From: Lachnospiraceae bacterium
GTDB lineage: Bacteria > Bacillota > Clostridia > Lachnospirales > Lachnospiraceae
Direction of reading: 5' to 3'
NCBI GenBank assembly: GCA_029219245.1
Contig: JAQXTA010000063.1
Span: 1-56,099, forward strand
DNA length: 56,099 bases
Positions 15,574 through 25,242 of this stretch are shown here, piece by piece (position 1 is the first letter of the stretch; each line of letters opens with the position of its first letter). Made by a program: the position numbers and the translations under genes. The notes under the pieces are model-generated. The model made no database searches, was not told the DNA's origin, and saw only the letters and a program-made list of their open reading frames with translations.

Positions 15574-16697
15574 ATGAAGAGAAAAGCAATGCCTATCCTG
15601 TTTCTGACAATTGCCATGCTGGTGTCGGGTTGTAGTGGACAGGGTGAAAAAAGCATGGCAGTCGATTTCAATCAGATATTTTCAGACCGGGATTTTGAGG
15701 TTGGCTATGATGAGAGTGAAAGTATATTGATTCAATTAAAGGAAGATTCCGCTACATGTAGTTCGGATAAAGTACAGATATCCGGAAGTATTGTCACTTT
15801 GTTTATATCCAGAATGGTACATTTCAGATAACGGCTGAGGGTGATTGCATTAGCGCATCATCCGATATTCAGATCGAAGACGGTATTTTTCATCTGACAG
15901 CGGGTGGTGGAAGCTCTAATGCAGCCGTCCATACCTCTGACTTCAAAAATGGCCTCCGGGGTGGAGAAAGAAAGCCAGGTGAAAAGGCAGGAAAGACGGG
16001 TGATGCTGTCCATTCCAATGCAATGCTAACAATCAAAGGTGGTACATTTGAAATCTTAACCGGCGATGATGCTTTTCATGCAGATGATACGCTGGAAATC
16101 ATTGCAGGGACAATAAATATTGCAGAGAGTTACGAAGGACTGGAAGGGTTGCACGTTATTATATCCGGCGGAGATATCACGCTTGTTGCAAGCGATGATG
16201 GATTGAATGCGGCAGGTGGTGCGGATGAAAATGGTATGAGCAACAGTCGAGATGGTAAGCATTCATCTTCTAATGGCAGTATTACGATTTCCGGTGGTAC
16301 AATTTCTGTGACCGCAAGTGGAGATGGTATCGATGCCAATGGTACATTGGAAATTACAGGTGGATATACGTCAGTCTGTGGTCCTATACGGGGCGATACA
16401 GCAACATTGGACTATGATTCTACCGGTACAATATCAGGTGGTGTATTTATTGGGACAGGTGCCGCTTCTATGACGCAGAGCTTCAGCAGTTCCGAGCAGG
16501 GAGTTATTATGCTTAGAGTGGAAAAGCAGCCTGCCAATACGACAATTGAATTATCAGATAGTGACCAAAATACATTGATTACGTATACCCCCAATCTGGA
16601 ATATGAAGTTGTGATTCTGAGCAGTCCGGATATTATCTCAGGTCAAAACTATACGATTACGATAGGTTCTTTTTCGGAAGAAGTTATTGCTGATTGA
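15574..16697 (+). pseudogene. Cthe_2159-like carbohydrate-binding lipoprotein, frameshifted
   Basis: The 5' part encodes a lipoprotein signal (ILFLTIAMLVSGCSG) and continues to VQISGSIVTL, then stops at 15831. In another frame from about 15812, NGTFQITAEGDCISASSDIQ and repeated GGT(I/F) beta-helix turns (LTIKGGTFEI, ISGGDITL, ITISGGTISV, GDGIDANGTLEI) run to 16697. The family (DUF4353, Cthe_2159) is a calcium-binding beta-helix that binds polysaccharide. The junction near 15798-15815 combines a frameshift with loss of sequence. An internal ATG at 16023 leaves an open frame that lacks the signal peptide. Confidence 0.82.
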
Positions 16698-16826
16698 TAT
16701 CAAAAATCGGCAGCTTATCCTGTGAAATCGTAACTTATGGAAAAAAAGTAGATAAACCATAACATATCTGCTAGAGTGAGAAGTAGGGAAACAAAAGGAT
16801 AAGTCGTTTGTATTAGGAGGATTAAC

Positions 16827-17726
16827 ATGGATTTAAAAATTGTAAAAAGTTATAGGGAAAATGAAACAATCCGGCACAGCTTTAATAAGCTTGCCATGGA
16901 GATTTTCGGTATTGATTTTGAAAGCTGGTATCAGCATGGTTTCTGGACAGAAAGGTATAATCCGTATTCCGTTTTGCTTGACGGAGAAATTGTAGCAAAT
17001 GTTTCGGTAAACCGGATGACTATGCATACGCCGGAAAAAGAGTACCATGTCATGCAGCTTGGTACGGTCATGACCTATGAGCAGTACCGGAACAGGGGGT
17101 ATATCCGTATGCTGATGGAAGAAATTGAGAAAGACTATGCCGGAAAAGCAGACGGTTTCTATTTGTTTGGGAATGATTCGGTACTACAGTTTTATCCGAA
17201 ATTCGGTTTTGAACCGGCGGAGGAATTTCAGGCGGTAAAAGCAAAAACAGAAAACAGCAAAGCGGGAAAAAGCGAAAGCTGTGAAAAGCTTCTTACGGCT
17301 GAAAAAGTACCTATGGAAACACAGGAGGATTGGAACCGGTTTATGCAGTATATTGAAAAAAGTGTTTTAAACAGCTGCTTTGAGATGGTGGATAATGCAC
17401 AGCTAGCTATGTTTTACTTGTCAAGCTTTATGAAGGATAATGTGTATTATGTGGCCGAAGAGGATGTTTTTGCAGTGGCAGAAATGGAGGATTCCAGTCT
17501 GCTTCTTACCGCAGTATATGCAGATCATGTAGTTGATTTAAAAAAGGTGATTGCTGCTTTTGGAAGGGAGTTTCAGGAAGTAAGGCTTGGCTTTACACCG
17601 CTTACGGATGATGATTTTGATATGATACCGTACAAGGAGGATGATTGTACTTTGTTTTTAAAAGGTGATTGCTGGAACGAGTATCGGCAGGCAAAGCTTC
17701 GCTTCCCAGAGTTATCGCATGCTTGA
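16827..17726 (+). CDS. GNAT-family N-acetyltransferase
   Basis: A 299-residue protein with an N-terminal GNAT domain: VSVNRMTMHTP strand, MQLGTVMTYEQYRNRGYIRM containing the R/Q-x-x-G-x-G/A-like acetyl-CoA loop (YRNRGY), and YPKFGFEP. The C-terminal 130 residues form a second, SCP2- or GNAT-like domain, as in two-domain Eis-type acetyltransferases. The acceptor substrate is unknown. AGGAGG lies 6 nt before the start and a terminator follows directly, so it is a single-gene unit. Confidence 0.85.
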   Translation: MDLKIVKSYRENETIRHSFNKLAMEIFGIDFESWYQHGFWTERYNPYSVLLDGEIVANVSVNRMTMHTPEKEYHVMQLGTVMTYEQYRNRGYIRMLMEEIEKDYAGKADGFYLFGNDSVLQFYPKFGFEPAEEFQAVKAKTENSKAGKSESCEKLLTAEKVPMETQEDWNRFMQYIEKSVLNSCFEMVDNAQLAMFYLSSFMKDNVYYVAEEDVFAVAEMEDSSLLLTAVYADHVVDLKKVIAAFGREFQEVRLGFTPLTDDDFDMIPYKEDDCTLFLKGDCWNEYRQAKLRFPELSHA

Positions 17727-17756
17727 GATAGTGGCATTACGCCACTATCTTTTTTC
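17727..17756 (+). terminator. terminator after GNAT gene
   Basis: GATAGTGGC/GCCACTATC hairpin with TTTTTT. Confidence 0.85.
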
Positions 17757-17926
17757 ATCTGCTTAGAATACGCTTCACCTCTTTTGTGGGATGTACAGAC
17801 ACCGGATTTTGACAGCAATGCGGTTTTGGAAGATTAGTTGCAAAAAAAGTAATCAGTGCTATAATGTTCTGAAACGAACAGATCTTTTAAAAGGTACAAG
17901 GCAGAGAAACAGAGGAGTGAATGAGG

Positions 17927-18700
17927 ATGGAATTATTAATCAGTTTTATTGTGTGTTTTGTAGCAGGAATCGGAGCAGGACTGGGAACGGGATTTGCCGG
18001 AATGAGTGCGGCGGCAGCTATCAGCCCGATTTTGATTACTTTCCTGGACATACCGCCTTATGAAGCGGTAGGAATCGCACTTGCCAGTGATGTGCTTGCC
18101 AGTGGTGTCAGTGCATATACCTATGGGAAGAACAAGAATCTGGATGTAAAAAATGGTCTTGTCATGATGATAATGGTATTGCTCTTTACAATGGTCGGAA
18201 GCTACGTTTCCAGTCTGGTACCGAGTAATACAATGGGGAATTTCTCAGTTTTTATGACCATGCTTTTAGGCGTTAAGTTTATTGTAAAGCCGGTTATGAC
18301 GACAAAAGAAAGCATGGAGGCTTTGGATGCGAAAAAGAGGATTACCCGGTCAATTCTGTGTGGCATGACGATTGGATTTATCTGTGGATTTGTCGGCGCT
18401 GGTGGCGGTATGATGATGTTGTTAGTACTTACGACAGTGCTTGGCTATGAATTGAAAACAGCAGTAGGAACCAGTGTATTTGTCATGGCATTTACGGCTT
18501 TTACCGGTGCAGCGAGTCATTTTGCGATTGGTGGGATGCCGGATATCTGGTGCCTTACCATCTGTGTTCTATCAACACTTTTGTGGGCAAGGATTGCGGC
18601 AAAAATTGCCAACAAAGCCAATCCGCTTACCCTAAACAGAGTAGTCGGTGTGGTTTTATTACTTATTGGAGTCGCTGTTTTTGCGGTCAACTTATTTTAG
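17927..18700 (+). CDS. TauE/SafE-type sulfite/anion exporter family permease
   Basis: A membrane protein of 257 residues with about eight hydrophobic segments. The family repeat appears twice: GAGLGTGFAGMSAAAAISPI and GFICGFVGAGGGMMMLLVL, each beginning a half. TSUP permeases move sulfite, sulfonates or other small anions; the substrate here is unknown. The start at 17927 has GAGGAG 9 nt upstream, while the ATG at 17921 is too close to that site. It appears monocistronic. Confidence 0.87.
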   Translation: MELLISFIVCFVAGIGAGLGTGFAGMSAAAAISPILITFLDIPPYEAVGIALASDVLASGVSAYTYGKNKNLDVKNGLVMMIMVLLFTMVGSYVSSLVPSNTMGNFSVFMTMLLGVKFIVKPVMTTKESMEALDAKKRITRSILCGMTIGFICGFVGAGGGMMMLLVLTTVLGYELKTAVGTSVFVMAFTAFTGAASHFAIGGMPDIWCLTICVLSTLLWARIAAKIANKANPLTLNRVVGVVLLLIGVAVFAVNLF

Positions 18701-18772
18701 AGAAAATGGAGTGGTATACAAATAAAAACAATGGTAATACTGGGCTATCGGTTGTTTCATTCATAAAAATGC

Positions 18773-18845
18773 ATTTTGTACGATTTTGTACTTGGATTTT
18801 GTACTTGACAAATAAAACAAAAGTGATATGATTTTGATATCAAAA
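18773..18845 (+). promoter_or_regulatory. promoter with triple repeat, SPFH operon
   Basis: ATTTTGTAC occurs three times (18773-18781, 18783-18791, 18796-18804) ending at TTGACA (18805-18810). TATGAT follows at 18827-18832 after a 16-nt spacer. A perfect 12-bp palindrome TTTGATATCAAA at 18833-18844 covers the likely start of transcription. The repeats and palindrome look like binding sites for at least one regulator. Confidence 0.7.
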
Positions 18846-18910
18846 AGAAATGTACATGATGCACTCGGCAAAAAAGGGGAAGCCATAAGGCATCGGAATG
18901 GAGGAAATCT

Positions 18911-19930
18911 ATGGAAGAAAAAGTTTTGAAGGGAAAGAAACAGGGGATGCTAGTATTATTAGGAGTTATTTTGTTGTACATACTGCTTATTACCGGCATT
19001 ATTTTCGGTGCAGAAACAGTAGAGGCAGGTGGAAGTCCGGTATTATTGGCAGTTTGTATTGTTGTGGCATGTCTGGCATGGATTCTGTTGTTGGGCTTAA
19101 AGGTCTTAAAACCACAGGAAGCACTGGTGCTTACCTTGTTTGGTAAGTATGTGGGCACTCTGAAGGGTGATGGCTTTTATTTTGTAAATCCGTTCTGCGT
19201 CAGTGTGAATCCGGCAGCACAGACGAAGCTGAACCAGAGTGGTGATGTGAAGAATTTAAACAGCCAGATAATGGCAGCCGCAGGACAGGCAGCAGGTACA
19301 ACGGCACAGACTGCAAGCAAGAAGATTTCGTTAAAAATTATGACATTAAACAACAGCCGCCAGAAAATCAATGACTGCCTCGGCAACCCGGTAGAAATCG
19401 GTATTGCTGTAACCTGGCGTGTGGTCGATACGGCAAAAGCAGTGTTTAATGTAGATAATTATAAGGAGTTCTTATCCTTACAGTGTGACAGCGCATTAAG
19501 AAATATTGTACGCCTTTATCCGTATGATGTGGCACCGAATGTGGATACTACAGGTGATGGCATGGCAGATGAGGGCAGTCTGCGTGGTTCCAGTGAAATT
19601 GTGGCAGCCAGAATCAAGGATGAGATACAGACTCGTGTAGAGGAAGCAGGAATTCAAATTGTAGAAGCAAGAATTACATACTTGGCTTATGCAACCGAGA
19701 TTGCGGCTGTTATGTTGCAAAGACAACAGGCATCTGCGATTATTGATGCCAGAAAGATGATTGTAGACGGAGCAGTCGGTATGGTAGAGATGGCTTTGGA
19801 ACGCTTGAATGAGAATCATACGGTAGAACTGGATGAGGAGCGCAAGGCCGCTATGGTATCGAACCTCTTAGTAGTGCTTTGTGGCAATCACGATGCACAG
19901 CCGGTTGTAAATTCAGGTAGTCTTTATTAA
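18911..19930 (+). CDS. SPFH (band 7/stomatin-like) membrane protein
   Basis: A 339-residue protein with two N-terminal membrane helices (about 13-33 and 45-65) and then an SPFH domain from KPQEALVLTLFGKYVGTLKG through the AVTWRVVDTAKAVFNVDNYK region, ending in a helical segment (ARITYLAYATEIAAVMLQRQ). Such proteins assemble into membrane microdomain scaffolds. GGAGG precedes the start. It is followed 18 nt later by a small RHH protein and then by an unknown protein; the same trio appears to be a unit with its own promoter and terminator. Confidence 0.88.
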   Translation: MEEKVLKGKKQGMLVLLGVILLYILLITGIIFGAETVEAGGSPVLLAVCIVVACLAWILLLGLKVLKPQEALVLTLFGKYVGTLKGDGFYFVNPFCVSVNPAAQTKLNQSGDVKNLNSQIMAAAGQAAGTTAQTASKKISLKIMTLNNSRQKINDCLGNPVEIGIAVTWRVVDTAKAVFNVDNYKEFLSLQCDSALRNIVRLYPYDVAPNVDTTGDGMADEGSLRGSSEIVAARIKDEIQTRVEEAGIQIVEARITYLAYATEIAAVMLQRQQASAIIDARKMIVDGAVGMVEMALERLNENHTVELDEERKAAMVSNLLVVLCGNHDAQPVVNSGSLY

Positions 19931-19948
19931 ATGCATGTAGGTGGTTAA

Positions 19949-20152
19949 ATGGGTGATACAGGAAAAAAACAGGTGCCGTTACGGCTTTCTCCAAAGCTGT
20001 ATGATGCCATTGCGGCATGGGCAGAAGACGACTTCCGTTCGGTAAACGGACAGATAGAATATCTTTTGTCGGAATGTGTGCGGCAGCGTAAGAAAAATGG
20101 TAAGTATGTTTCGGATGAAATCGATGTACCACCGGAACTGGACATTCAGTAG
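19949..20152 (+). CDS. Arc-like ribbon-helix-helix protein
   Basis: A 67-residue basic protein. [20 protein letters not shown] can form the N-terminal strand and first helix of a ribbon-helix-helix DNA-binding domain, and [19 protein letters not shown] the second helix. It lies between the SPFH gene and an unknown gene. It may autoregulate the operon through the palindrome at 18833-18844, or link the membrane scaffold to DNA; neither is shown. Confidence 0.78.
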   Translation: MGDTGKKQVPLRLSPKLYDAIAAWAEDDFRSVNGQIEYLLSECVRQRKKNGKYVSDEIDVPPELDIQ

Positions 20153-20169
20153 GGAGTGTAGGAACAGTT

Positions 20170-20748
20170 ATGTGGCAGGAAGGCAGAAAAGAGTATTTTG
20201 AAACAGCCCTTTCGGATTTTACGTTCGATGTGGCAGCAGGAGGTGCAATCCGGCATCTGGTTGACAGAGGCTATTCGGTGGAGCAGATGATGAAGGAATT
20301 GTCTTATCCGGTGCCGCGTATCAGAGTGGAAAAAGCGGTATACCGGTATATGACGGAATCGGGTATTTTATTAAAGAAACTGCCGTTAGAAGAAAATATT
20401 ATGAGGACACATATTCTGCAAGCCGGTGACGGAACGGGCTTTGTTGTAAAATGGATGAAATGTCTGGAAGAAAACAGCACAGATGCTTCCTATATGGAAT
20501 GCCCTTTTGGCATATGGAAAAAACAAAATCCGAAGCAGATGGAACAAGTTTTTTCCTGTCTGAATTCCAGAGAACGAGAGTATCTGAAGGGCATTCTCTG
20601 GGAGCCACAGAAAATGTATCACCGTTTAACCGAACGGATGCAGGAAATTGCCATAAAACTGGTGAAGCATCGGATAGAAGAATGTGATGAAGGATGGAAA
20701 TTCTATTTTTTGAAATCACAGGAAATAATAATCATAAAAGAAACATAG
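20170..20748 (+). CDS. uncharacterised protein of SPFH/RHH operon
   Basis: A 192-residue soluble, helix-rich protein I do not recognise. It has no signal peptide or membrane segment. The first 60 residues (FTFDVAAGGAIRHLVDRGYS, VEQMMKELSYPVPRIRVEKA) suggest a small helical or HTH-like domain. The start at 20170 lies 17 nt after the RHH stop with a GGGAG site, and a terminator follows at 20755, so this gene completes the three-gene operon. Confidence 0.75.
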   Translation: MWQEGRKEYFETALSDFTFDVAAGGAIRHLVDRGYSVEQMMKELSYPVPRIRVEKAVYRYMTESGILLKKLPLEENIMRTHILQAGDGTGFVVKWMKCLEENSTDASYMECPFGIWKKQNPKQMEQVFSCLNSREREYLKGILWEPQKMYHRLTERMQEIAIKLVKHRIEECDEGWKFYFLKSQEIIIIKET

Positions 20749-20754
20749 ATACAG

Positions 20755-20785
20755 AAAAAGCACTCATCTAGGAGTGCTTTTTTCA
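20755..20785 (+). terminator. terminator of SPFH operon
   Basis: AGCACTC/GAGTGCT hairpin with TTTTTT. It could act in both directions. Confidence 0.85.
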
Positions 20786-20788
20786 TAG

Positions 20789-20862
20789 CGTGCGTTAGAG
20801 GATTCGAACCCCCGACCTTTTGGTCCGTAGCCAAACGCTCTATCCAGCTGAGCTAAACGCAC
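20789..20862 (-). tRNA. tRNA-Arg(ACG)
   Basis: Minus-strand cloverleaf: acceptor GTGCGTT/AACGCAC, anticodon loop CTACGGA (ACG) and T-loop TTCGAAT. It stands alone between convergent transcription units. Confidence 0.95.
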
Positions 20863-20960
20863 ATTTGTGAGATATTGTTTTCACAACAAAAGAAATTATA
20901 TATAGTTTTGAGGAAAATGTCAAGGGGAAAAAGAAATTTTGTTAAAATAATAGTAAATGA

Positions 20961-21013
20961 AAAAGCCGGTACCAAGTGGTTCAAAGAAACCACCGGATAC
21001 CGGCTTTTTATAT
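20961..21013 (-). terminator. terminator of chemoreceptor gene
   Basis: AAAAGCCGGTA/TACCGGCTTTT hairpin with an inner GTGGTT/AACCAC stem, 3' of the chemoreceptor stop. Confidence 0.82.
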
Positions 21014-21025
21014 GTTTATTTGCTC

Positions 21026-22729
21026 TTACAGTTTGAAGAACGCAACACTGTTGTTTAACTGTTCAATGACAGCCTTCAGTTCGGCAGCCTGATGAGCAAC
21101 CTCTTCAATGTTTGCCCGGACTTCTTCCGTAGAAGCATTTGTTTCCTGTGCGGAAGCTGCATTTTCTTCAGAAATTCCGGATAAGTCGCTGACAGAGTCG
21201 AGAATACTGATTTTGTTCTTCTCTACGGTAGCTACATTGTCTGCAATTTTGCCGACTGCATAAGCAGCATCGGAAACATTGCTTGCCACATCATCAAAGC
21301 TACTGCTTACATCATTAAGGGCGGAAGCTTCTTTGCCAACTGCTTCATGAATTTCTCCGGCAATCTTGGTACATTCTGCAGTCTTGGAAGTAATTTCTTC
21401 GATAATGGAGTGAATCTGCTGTGCAGAAGAGTTGGACTGTTCTGCCAGAGATTGGATTTCGCTTGCAACAACCGCAAATCCTCTTCCTGCTTCGCCTGCT
21501 CTTGCAGCTTCAATACTTGCATTTAAGGATAACAGGTTTGTCTGGTCGGAAATATCCATAATCATTTTAGCAGCCGTCGTAATCTGCTGTACCGCTTCAC
21601 TTACACTGGAAATACTTGCAATGACATCATCGGCACTCTTGGTAGTATAGCTGTTAGCATCCAGCAATTCCTGTAAATTCTTCTTTGCAGTGCTGCTGAC
21701 ATTAGCAACGGTTTCGGTAACATCCTTCGTGGCCTGTGCACTGTTTGCAATATCTGCAATATTGTTGGAAATTTCATCCATGTCGGTAGCGACTTTTTCT
21801 ACCGAACCTGCCATGCTCTGGGCGCCATAAGCCATTTCTTCCATGGTGGTACTCAAATCCTTTACGGCACTTGTACAATTATCCAGAGAACTGTCGACCT
21901 GCGCAACCGAAGTATCCACCGTATTTGCGCAGCTTAAAATCATCTGTACGACATCTACTAACTGGGTACGAAGCTTCTCGGCTGCCATTGCAAGTTCCTC
22001 TAATTCACTGATATGGTTATCGTTGGAAATCTGGCTATCCAGATGACCTTCGGATAATTTTACCATATCATCTCGCAGAGTAGAAATACGGGATGCAATC
22101 ATTCTGCCAACCAGAACCGAATCGATAGCAGAGATAATCATGATAATAAGTCCGACAAAACATATGTAGAGTAAGAAACCATTGACTGCTTCGGTTAAAG
22201 CAGAGCTTGGTTTTCCGGTAAAGAGCATACCCATAACTTTGCCGTCCTGCTCCACCGGAATATAGTATCCATAATAGTCTCTTCCGGCGATGTCGATATT
22301 CTTGGCAAAATAAGTATTGCCGCCTTCTAGAACCTGTTTCTTTACTTCATCGGAGCATTTGGTTAAAATGACGCGGGAACCGCTCTCGTCTTTGATGGTT
22401 GTCAAAAAGCGGGTGTCGCCATAGAAGAAAGTACATTCAATGTCTGTCTTTTGCTTCAGGCTGTCCACAATTTCCAGATGATCAGATAAATTTGTTTCAC
22501 CTTTGTAAAGGACATTGCCGGATAAACGGTAAACACCCGGATCAATTTCGTTGAAAGTTCCCAATACGGCATTACCGGTAGACATCAGACATGCCTCAAT
22601 TTCACTTTCCGTAGTTGATTTCATATAGCTGGTAGCCATGAGAATACAACCGGCGGTTGCAAGTAAAGCAGGAAGCACGCAGGATGCGATAAATACGGTA
22701 ATCATACCCAATTTTTTCTTTTTCTTCAT
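21026..22729 (-). CDS. methyl-accepting chemotaxis protein
   Basis: A 567-residue chemoreceptor: TM helix at about 8-30, an extracellular single-Cache-like sensor (31-177, with [19 protein letters not shown] and [10 protein letters not shown]), TM helix at about 178-200, HAMP, and a long cytoplasmic signalling coiled coil. The hairpin tip is conserved ([20 protein letters not shown]), which contacts CheA and CheW. The start at 22729 (MKKKKKLG) is chosen because AGGAGA lies upstream; the open frame extends 56 codons further without a site. No che genes are nearby. The ligand is unknown, but Cache sensors usually bind small organic acids or amino acids. Confidence 0.93.
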   Translation of the reverse strand: MKKKKKLGMITVFIASCVLPALLATAGCILMATSYMKSTTESEIEACLMSTGNAVLGTFNEIDPGVYRLSGNVLYKGETNLSDHLEIVDSLKQKTDIECTFFYGDTRFLTTIKDESGSRVILTKCSDEVKKQVLEGGNTYFAKNIDIAGRDYYGYYIPVEQDGKVMGMLFTGKPSSALTEAVNGFLLYICFVGLIIMIISAIDSVLVGRMIASRISTLRDDMVKLSEGHLDSQISNDNHISELEELAMAAEKLRTQLVDVVQMILSCANTVDTSVAQVDSSLDNCTSAVKDLSTTMEEMAYGAQSMAGSVEKVATDMDEISNNIADIANSAQATKDVTETVANVSSTAKKNLQELLDANSYTTKSADDVIASISSVSEAVQQITTAAKMIMDISDQTNLLSLNASIEAARAGEAGRGFAVVASEIQSLAEQSNSSAQQIHSIIEEITSKTAECTKIAGEIHEAVGKEASALNDVSSSFDDVASNVSDAAYAVGKIADNVATVEKNKISILDSVSDLSGISEENAASAQETNASTEEVRANIEEVAHQAAELKAVIEQLNNSVAFFKL

Positions 22730-22932
22730 ACAGTTTTCTCCTATCCCTTTTGAGTTTCCTTTTTTATGGATAAAAATTTGTAACCCATGTATATTTATTA
22801 TAATATATTTTGGCAGGATAGCAAGAAAAATAAAGAAAATATTGTAAAAAGATGAACCAAATCTTATTATTGTGACTCTTATAGACAGGTGCACCAATTA
22901 ATTGTCGGAAAATGTTCGCTACGGAGGATAGT

Positions 22933-23481
22933 ATGAAGGAAGAGATTCTGGTGGAACAGTTGAAGCAGGGGGAAAAAGAAGCCTTTGATACGTTGTATGA
23001 AAAGTATAAGAATATGGCACTTCGTACCGCATATCTAATCACAGGAAACAGGACAGACAGCGAAGACGTCGTACAGGATACGTTCGTAAAGGTCTGGCTT
23101 CACCGCAGAGAGTTGAAAAATAATAGTGGATTCAAAGCGTGGATGATGCAGATTCTGGTCAGGACGGCGTATCGTATGGGCAAAAAGAAAAACAGGGAAT
23201 TTCCCGATGAAGAAACTGTTATCAGAATGGAAAACCGGACAGACATATCTTCTTTGGAACAGGTAATGCAGTTGGAAGAAAGAAAGGAAGTGTATGCCGC
23301 TATCAGAAAGCTTCCTGTCAAACAGCGAACCGTTGTTATCCTCTTTTATTACAATCAGTGTTCTGTCAGTGAAATTGCAGGATTACTCGGATGCATGGAA
23401 GGAACGGTAAAATCCAGACTTCACACAGCAAGAAAAAATATGAAGAAAGCATTGGAAAAAGGGGAGGAAGAACTTTTATGA
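22933..23481 (+). CDS. ECF RNA polymerase sigma factor
   Basis: A 182-residue sigma-70 family ECF factor. Region 2 spans EEILVEQLKQ...SEDVVQDTFVKVW (about 3-60) and region 4 VYAAIRKLPVKQRTV...VSEIAGLLGCMEGTVKSRLH (about 118-170). The start at 22933 has GGAGG upstream. Its stop overlaps the start of the membrane anti-sigma gene by 3 nt (ATGA), so the pair is coupled and the sigma factor should be held at the membrane until a signal arrives. Confidence 0.93.
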   Translation: MKEEILVEQLKQGEKEAFDTLYEKYKNMALRTAYLITGNRTDSEDVVQDTFVKVWLHRRELKNNSGFKAWMMQILVRTAYRMGKKKNREFPDEETVIRMENRTDISSLEQVMQLEERKEVYAAIRKLPVKQRTVVILFYYNQCSVSEIAGLLGCMEGTVKSRLHTARKNMKKALEKGEEELL

Positions 23482-24257
23482 AAACAACATTAAAACTTGA
23501 ACAGAAAATCGAAACGGCATTACAGGAAGAATGCAGAAATATTGGGGTATCAGAAGAACTAAAACAAAAAATTGACAGAGCAATTGAGCAAAAACAGGAG
23601 GAAAAGACAATGAAACATTTTAGTACCAAAAAAGTAGTGATTGGTGTGGCAGCGGCCTGTCTGTTAGTTTCCAGTATGGCCTTTGCCGGAAAAACAGTAG
23701 CACTGCGTTCCGGGACAAATCTTATGGATATGTATACTTCTTATGATCAAATGAGAGAAGCAGAAGAAAAGCTTGGAAGTGATGTAAATTATGTGGAGAA
23801 ATTTGCAAACGGATATTATTTTGAACGGGCAAGTGTGGATCCTACAGAAGCAGTGGATGAGGCAGGTAATGTCCTTTATTCTTATCAGGATATGATGATT
23901 CATTATATCAAAGGGGGAGCACCGAGTATTTCCTTATCCATCTGTAAGCCGGTCGAAGAATTTGAGAATACCAAAACACCAAATGCCACAAGGGATTGTG
24001 ACGGCATTACACTGCGGTATGATGTGTATACCTATAAGTTCGTTCCGGTAGATTATGAGCTGACCGAAGAAGATATGGAAAATGAAAAACGGGACGATTA
24101 TTATATTTCTTATGGTTCTTCTGAGGTAGAGATACAGCAGGCACACAATGTAACGTGGGAAATGGACGGGATGCACTACAACCTGTTCGGCTTTGATGTG
24201 GAGCTGACACCGGACGAGATGATGGATATGGCGGAAGAAATTATTCATGCCAAATAA
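23478..24257 (+). CDS. membrane-bound anti-sigma factor with extracytoplasmic domain
   Basis: A 259-residue protein with about 52 cytoplasmic residues that would bind the sigma factor, one TM helix at about 53-70 (VVIGVAAACLLVSSMAFA), and a large external domain of about 185 residues rich in acidic residues and Tyr. I do not recognise the external domain; it may resemble DUF4367/DUF4179-type anti-sigma sensor parts. Its start overlaps the sigma stop. A terminator follows at 24272. The inducing signal is unknown. Confidence 0.82.
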   Translation: MKTTLKLEQKIETALQEECRNIGVSEELKQKIDRAIEQKQEEKTMKHFSTKKVVIGVAAACLLVSSMAFAGKTVALRSGTNLMDMYTSYDQMREAEEKLGSDVNYVEKFANGYYFERASVDPTEAVDEAGNVLYSYQDMMIHYIKGGAPSISLSICKPVEEFENTKTPNATRDCDGITLRYDVYTYKFVPVDYELTEEDMENEKRDDYYISYGSSEVEIQQAHNVTWEMDGMHYNLFGFDVELTPDEMMDMAEEIIHAK

Positions 24258-24271
24258 AAAACAGAATTGGG

Positions 24272-24305
24272 AATACGGAATCGCAGTTGCGGTTCCGTAT
24301 TTTTC
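24272..24305 (+). terminator. terminator of sigma/anti-sigma operon
   Basis: AATACGGAA/TTCCGTATT hairpin followed by TTTTCG. Confidence 0.8.
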
Positions 24306-24376
24306 GTGTCATAATAGAGCAGATAAGAAAAATGAAGAAGCAGCAGGCAGCAAAATAAGAAAGAAGGAACCATAAA

Positions 24377-25201
24377 ATGCAGAAAAAACTGGCGGTTATC
24401 AATGATATATCAGGATTTGGAAGGTGCTCTATTACCGTTTCTTTGCCTATTGTATCCTACCTTGGAGTACAATGCTGTCCGGTACCGACCTCTATTTTTT
24501 CAAATCATACGGGATACCCGCACTTTTTTTTTGATGATTATACGGACCGGATGCCTGAATATATTGCCAACTGGAAAAAGCTTGGGCTTACCTTTGATGG
24601 CATCGCAACCGGTTTCTTAGGCTCTGCCAGACAGATTCAGATTGTGAAAGAGTTTATCCGGGATTTTTCCGGGGAGAATACACACATTATCATAGACCCG
24701 GTTATGGGTGACCATGGAAAATTATATTCTACCTATACGGAAGAGATGTGTCAGGAAATGAAGAAACTGGTATCGCTTGCCGATATTACAACACCGAATC
24801 TGACGGAATGCTGCAAGCTGACCGATACTTCGTTTAAAGAAAACGGCTGGAGCAAGAAGGAATTGCTGCAGATGGCGGAGAAACTTTCCATGCTCGGACC
24901 GGAGAAAATCGTGATTACCGGAATCCCACAGGGTGAATTTATTGCGAATTATATTTATCAAAAAGGAAAAGAATCTCGATGGATTCGTACCCATAAGGTA
25001 GGGACGGAACGTTCCGGCACCGGCGATGTGTTTGCTTCCATTATTGCAGCAGACAGCATCAATGAAGTACCTTTTGATAAATCGGTTAAAAAGGCTTCGG
25101 GCTTTGTGAAAAAATGTATTTTGAAATCCATGGAGCTTCACATCCCACAGACGGACGGAGTATGCTTTGAAGAAATTTTGTTTCGGTTAAAAAGAGATTA
25201 G
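24377..25201 (+). CDS. pdxY: pyridoxamine/pyridoxal kinase
   Basis: A 274-residue ribokinase-superfamily enzyme that phosphorylates pyridoxal or pyridoxamine for PLP salvage. Family features are INDISGFGRCSITVSLPIVS at the start, DPVMGDHGKLY near 116-126, the TPNLTE segment and the C-terminal anion hole with catalytic Asp in GTERSGTGDVFAS. AGAAGGAACC precedes the start. It is followed 41 nt later by a radical SAM gene on the same strand. Hydroxymethylpyrimidine kinases are related, but the GFGRCS motif favours the pyridoxal clade. Confidence 0.92.
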   Translation: MQKKLAVINDISGFGRCSITVSLPIVSYLGVQCCPVPTSIFSNHTGYPHFFFDDYTDRMPEYIANWKKLGLTFDGIATGFLGSARQIQIVKEFIRDFSGENTHIIIDPVMGDHGKLYSTYTEEMCQEMKKLVSLADITTPNLTECCKLTDTSFKENGWSKKELLQMAEKLSMLGPEKIVITGIPQGEFIANYIYQKGKESRWIRTHKVGTERSGTGDVFASIIAADSINEVPFDKSVKKASGFVKKCILKSMELHIPQTDGVCFEEILFRLKRD

Positions 25202-25242
25202 AAATGGAATCGTTATAACGATAGATGAGGAGAAATCAGACA

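Noticed and set aside
22730..22897. 56-codon N-terminal extension of the chemoreceptor
   Set aside because: It is AT-rich, has no ribosome site and would add a hydrophobic stretch before the normal MKKKKK start with its AGGAGA site.
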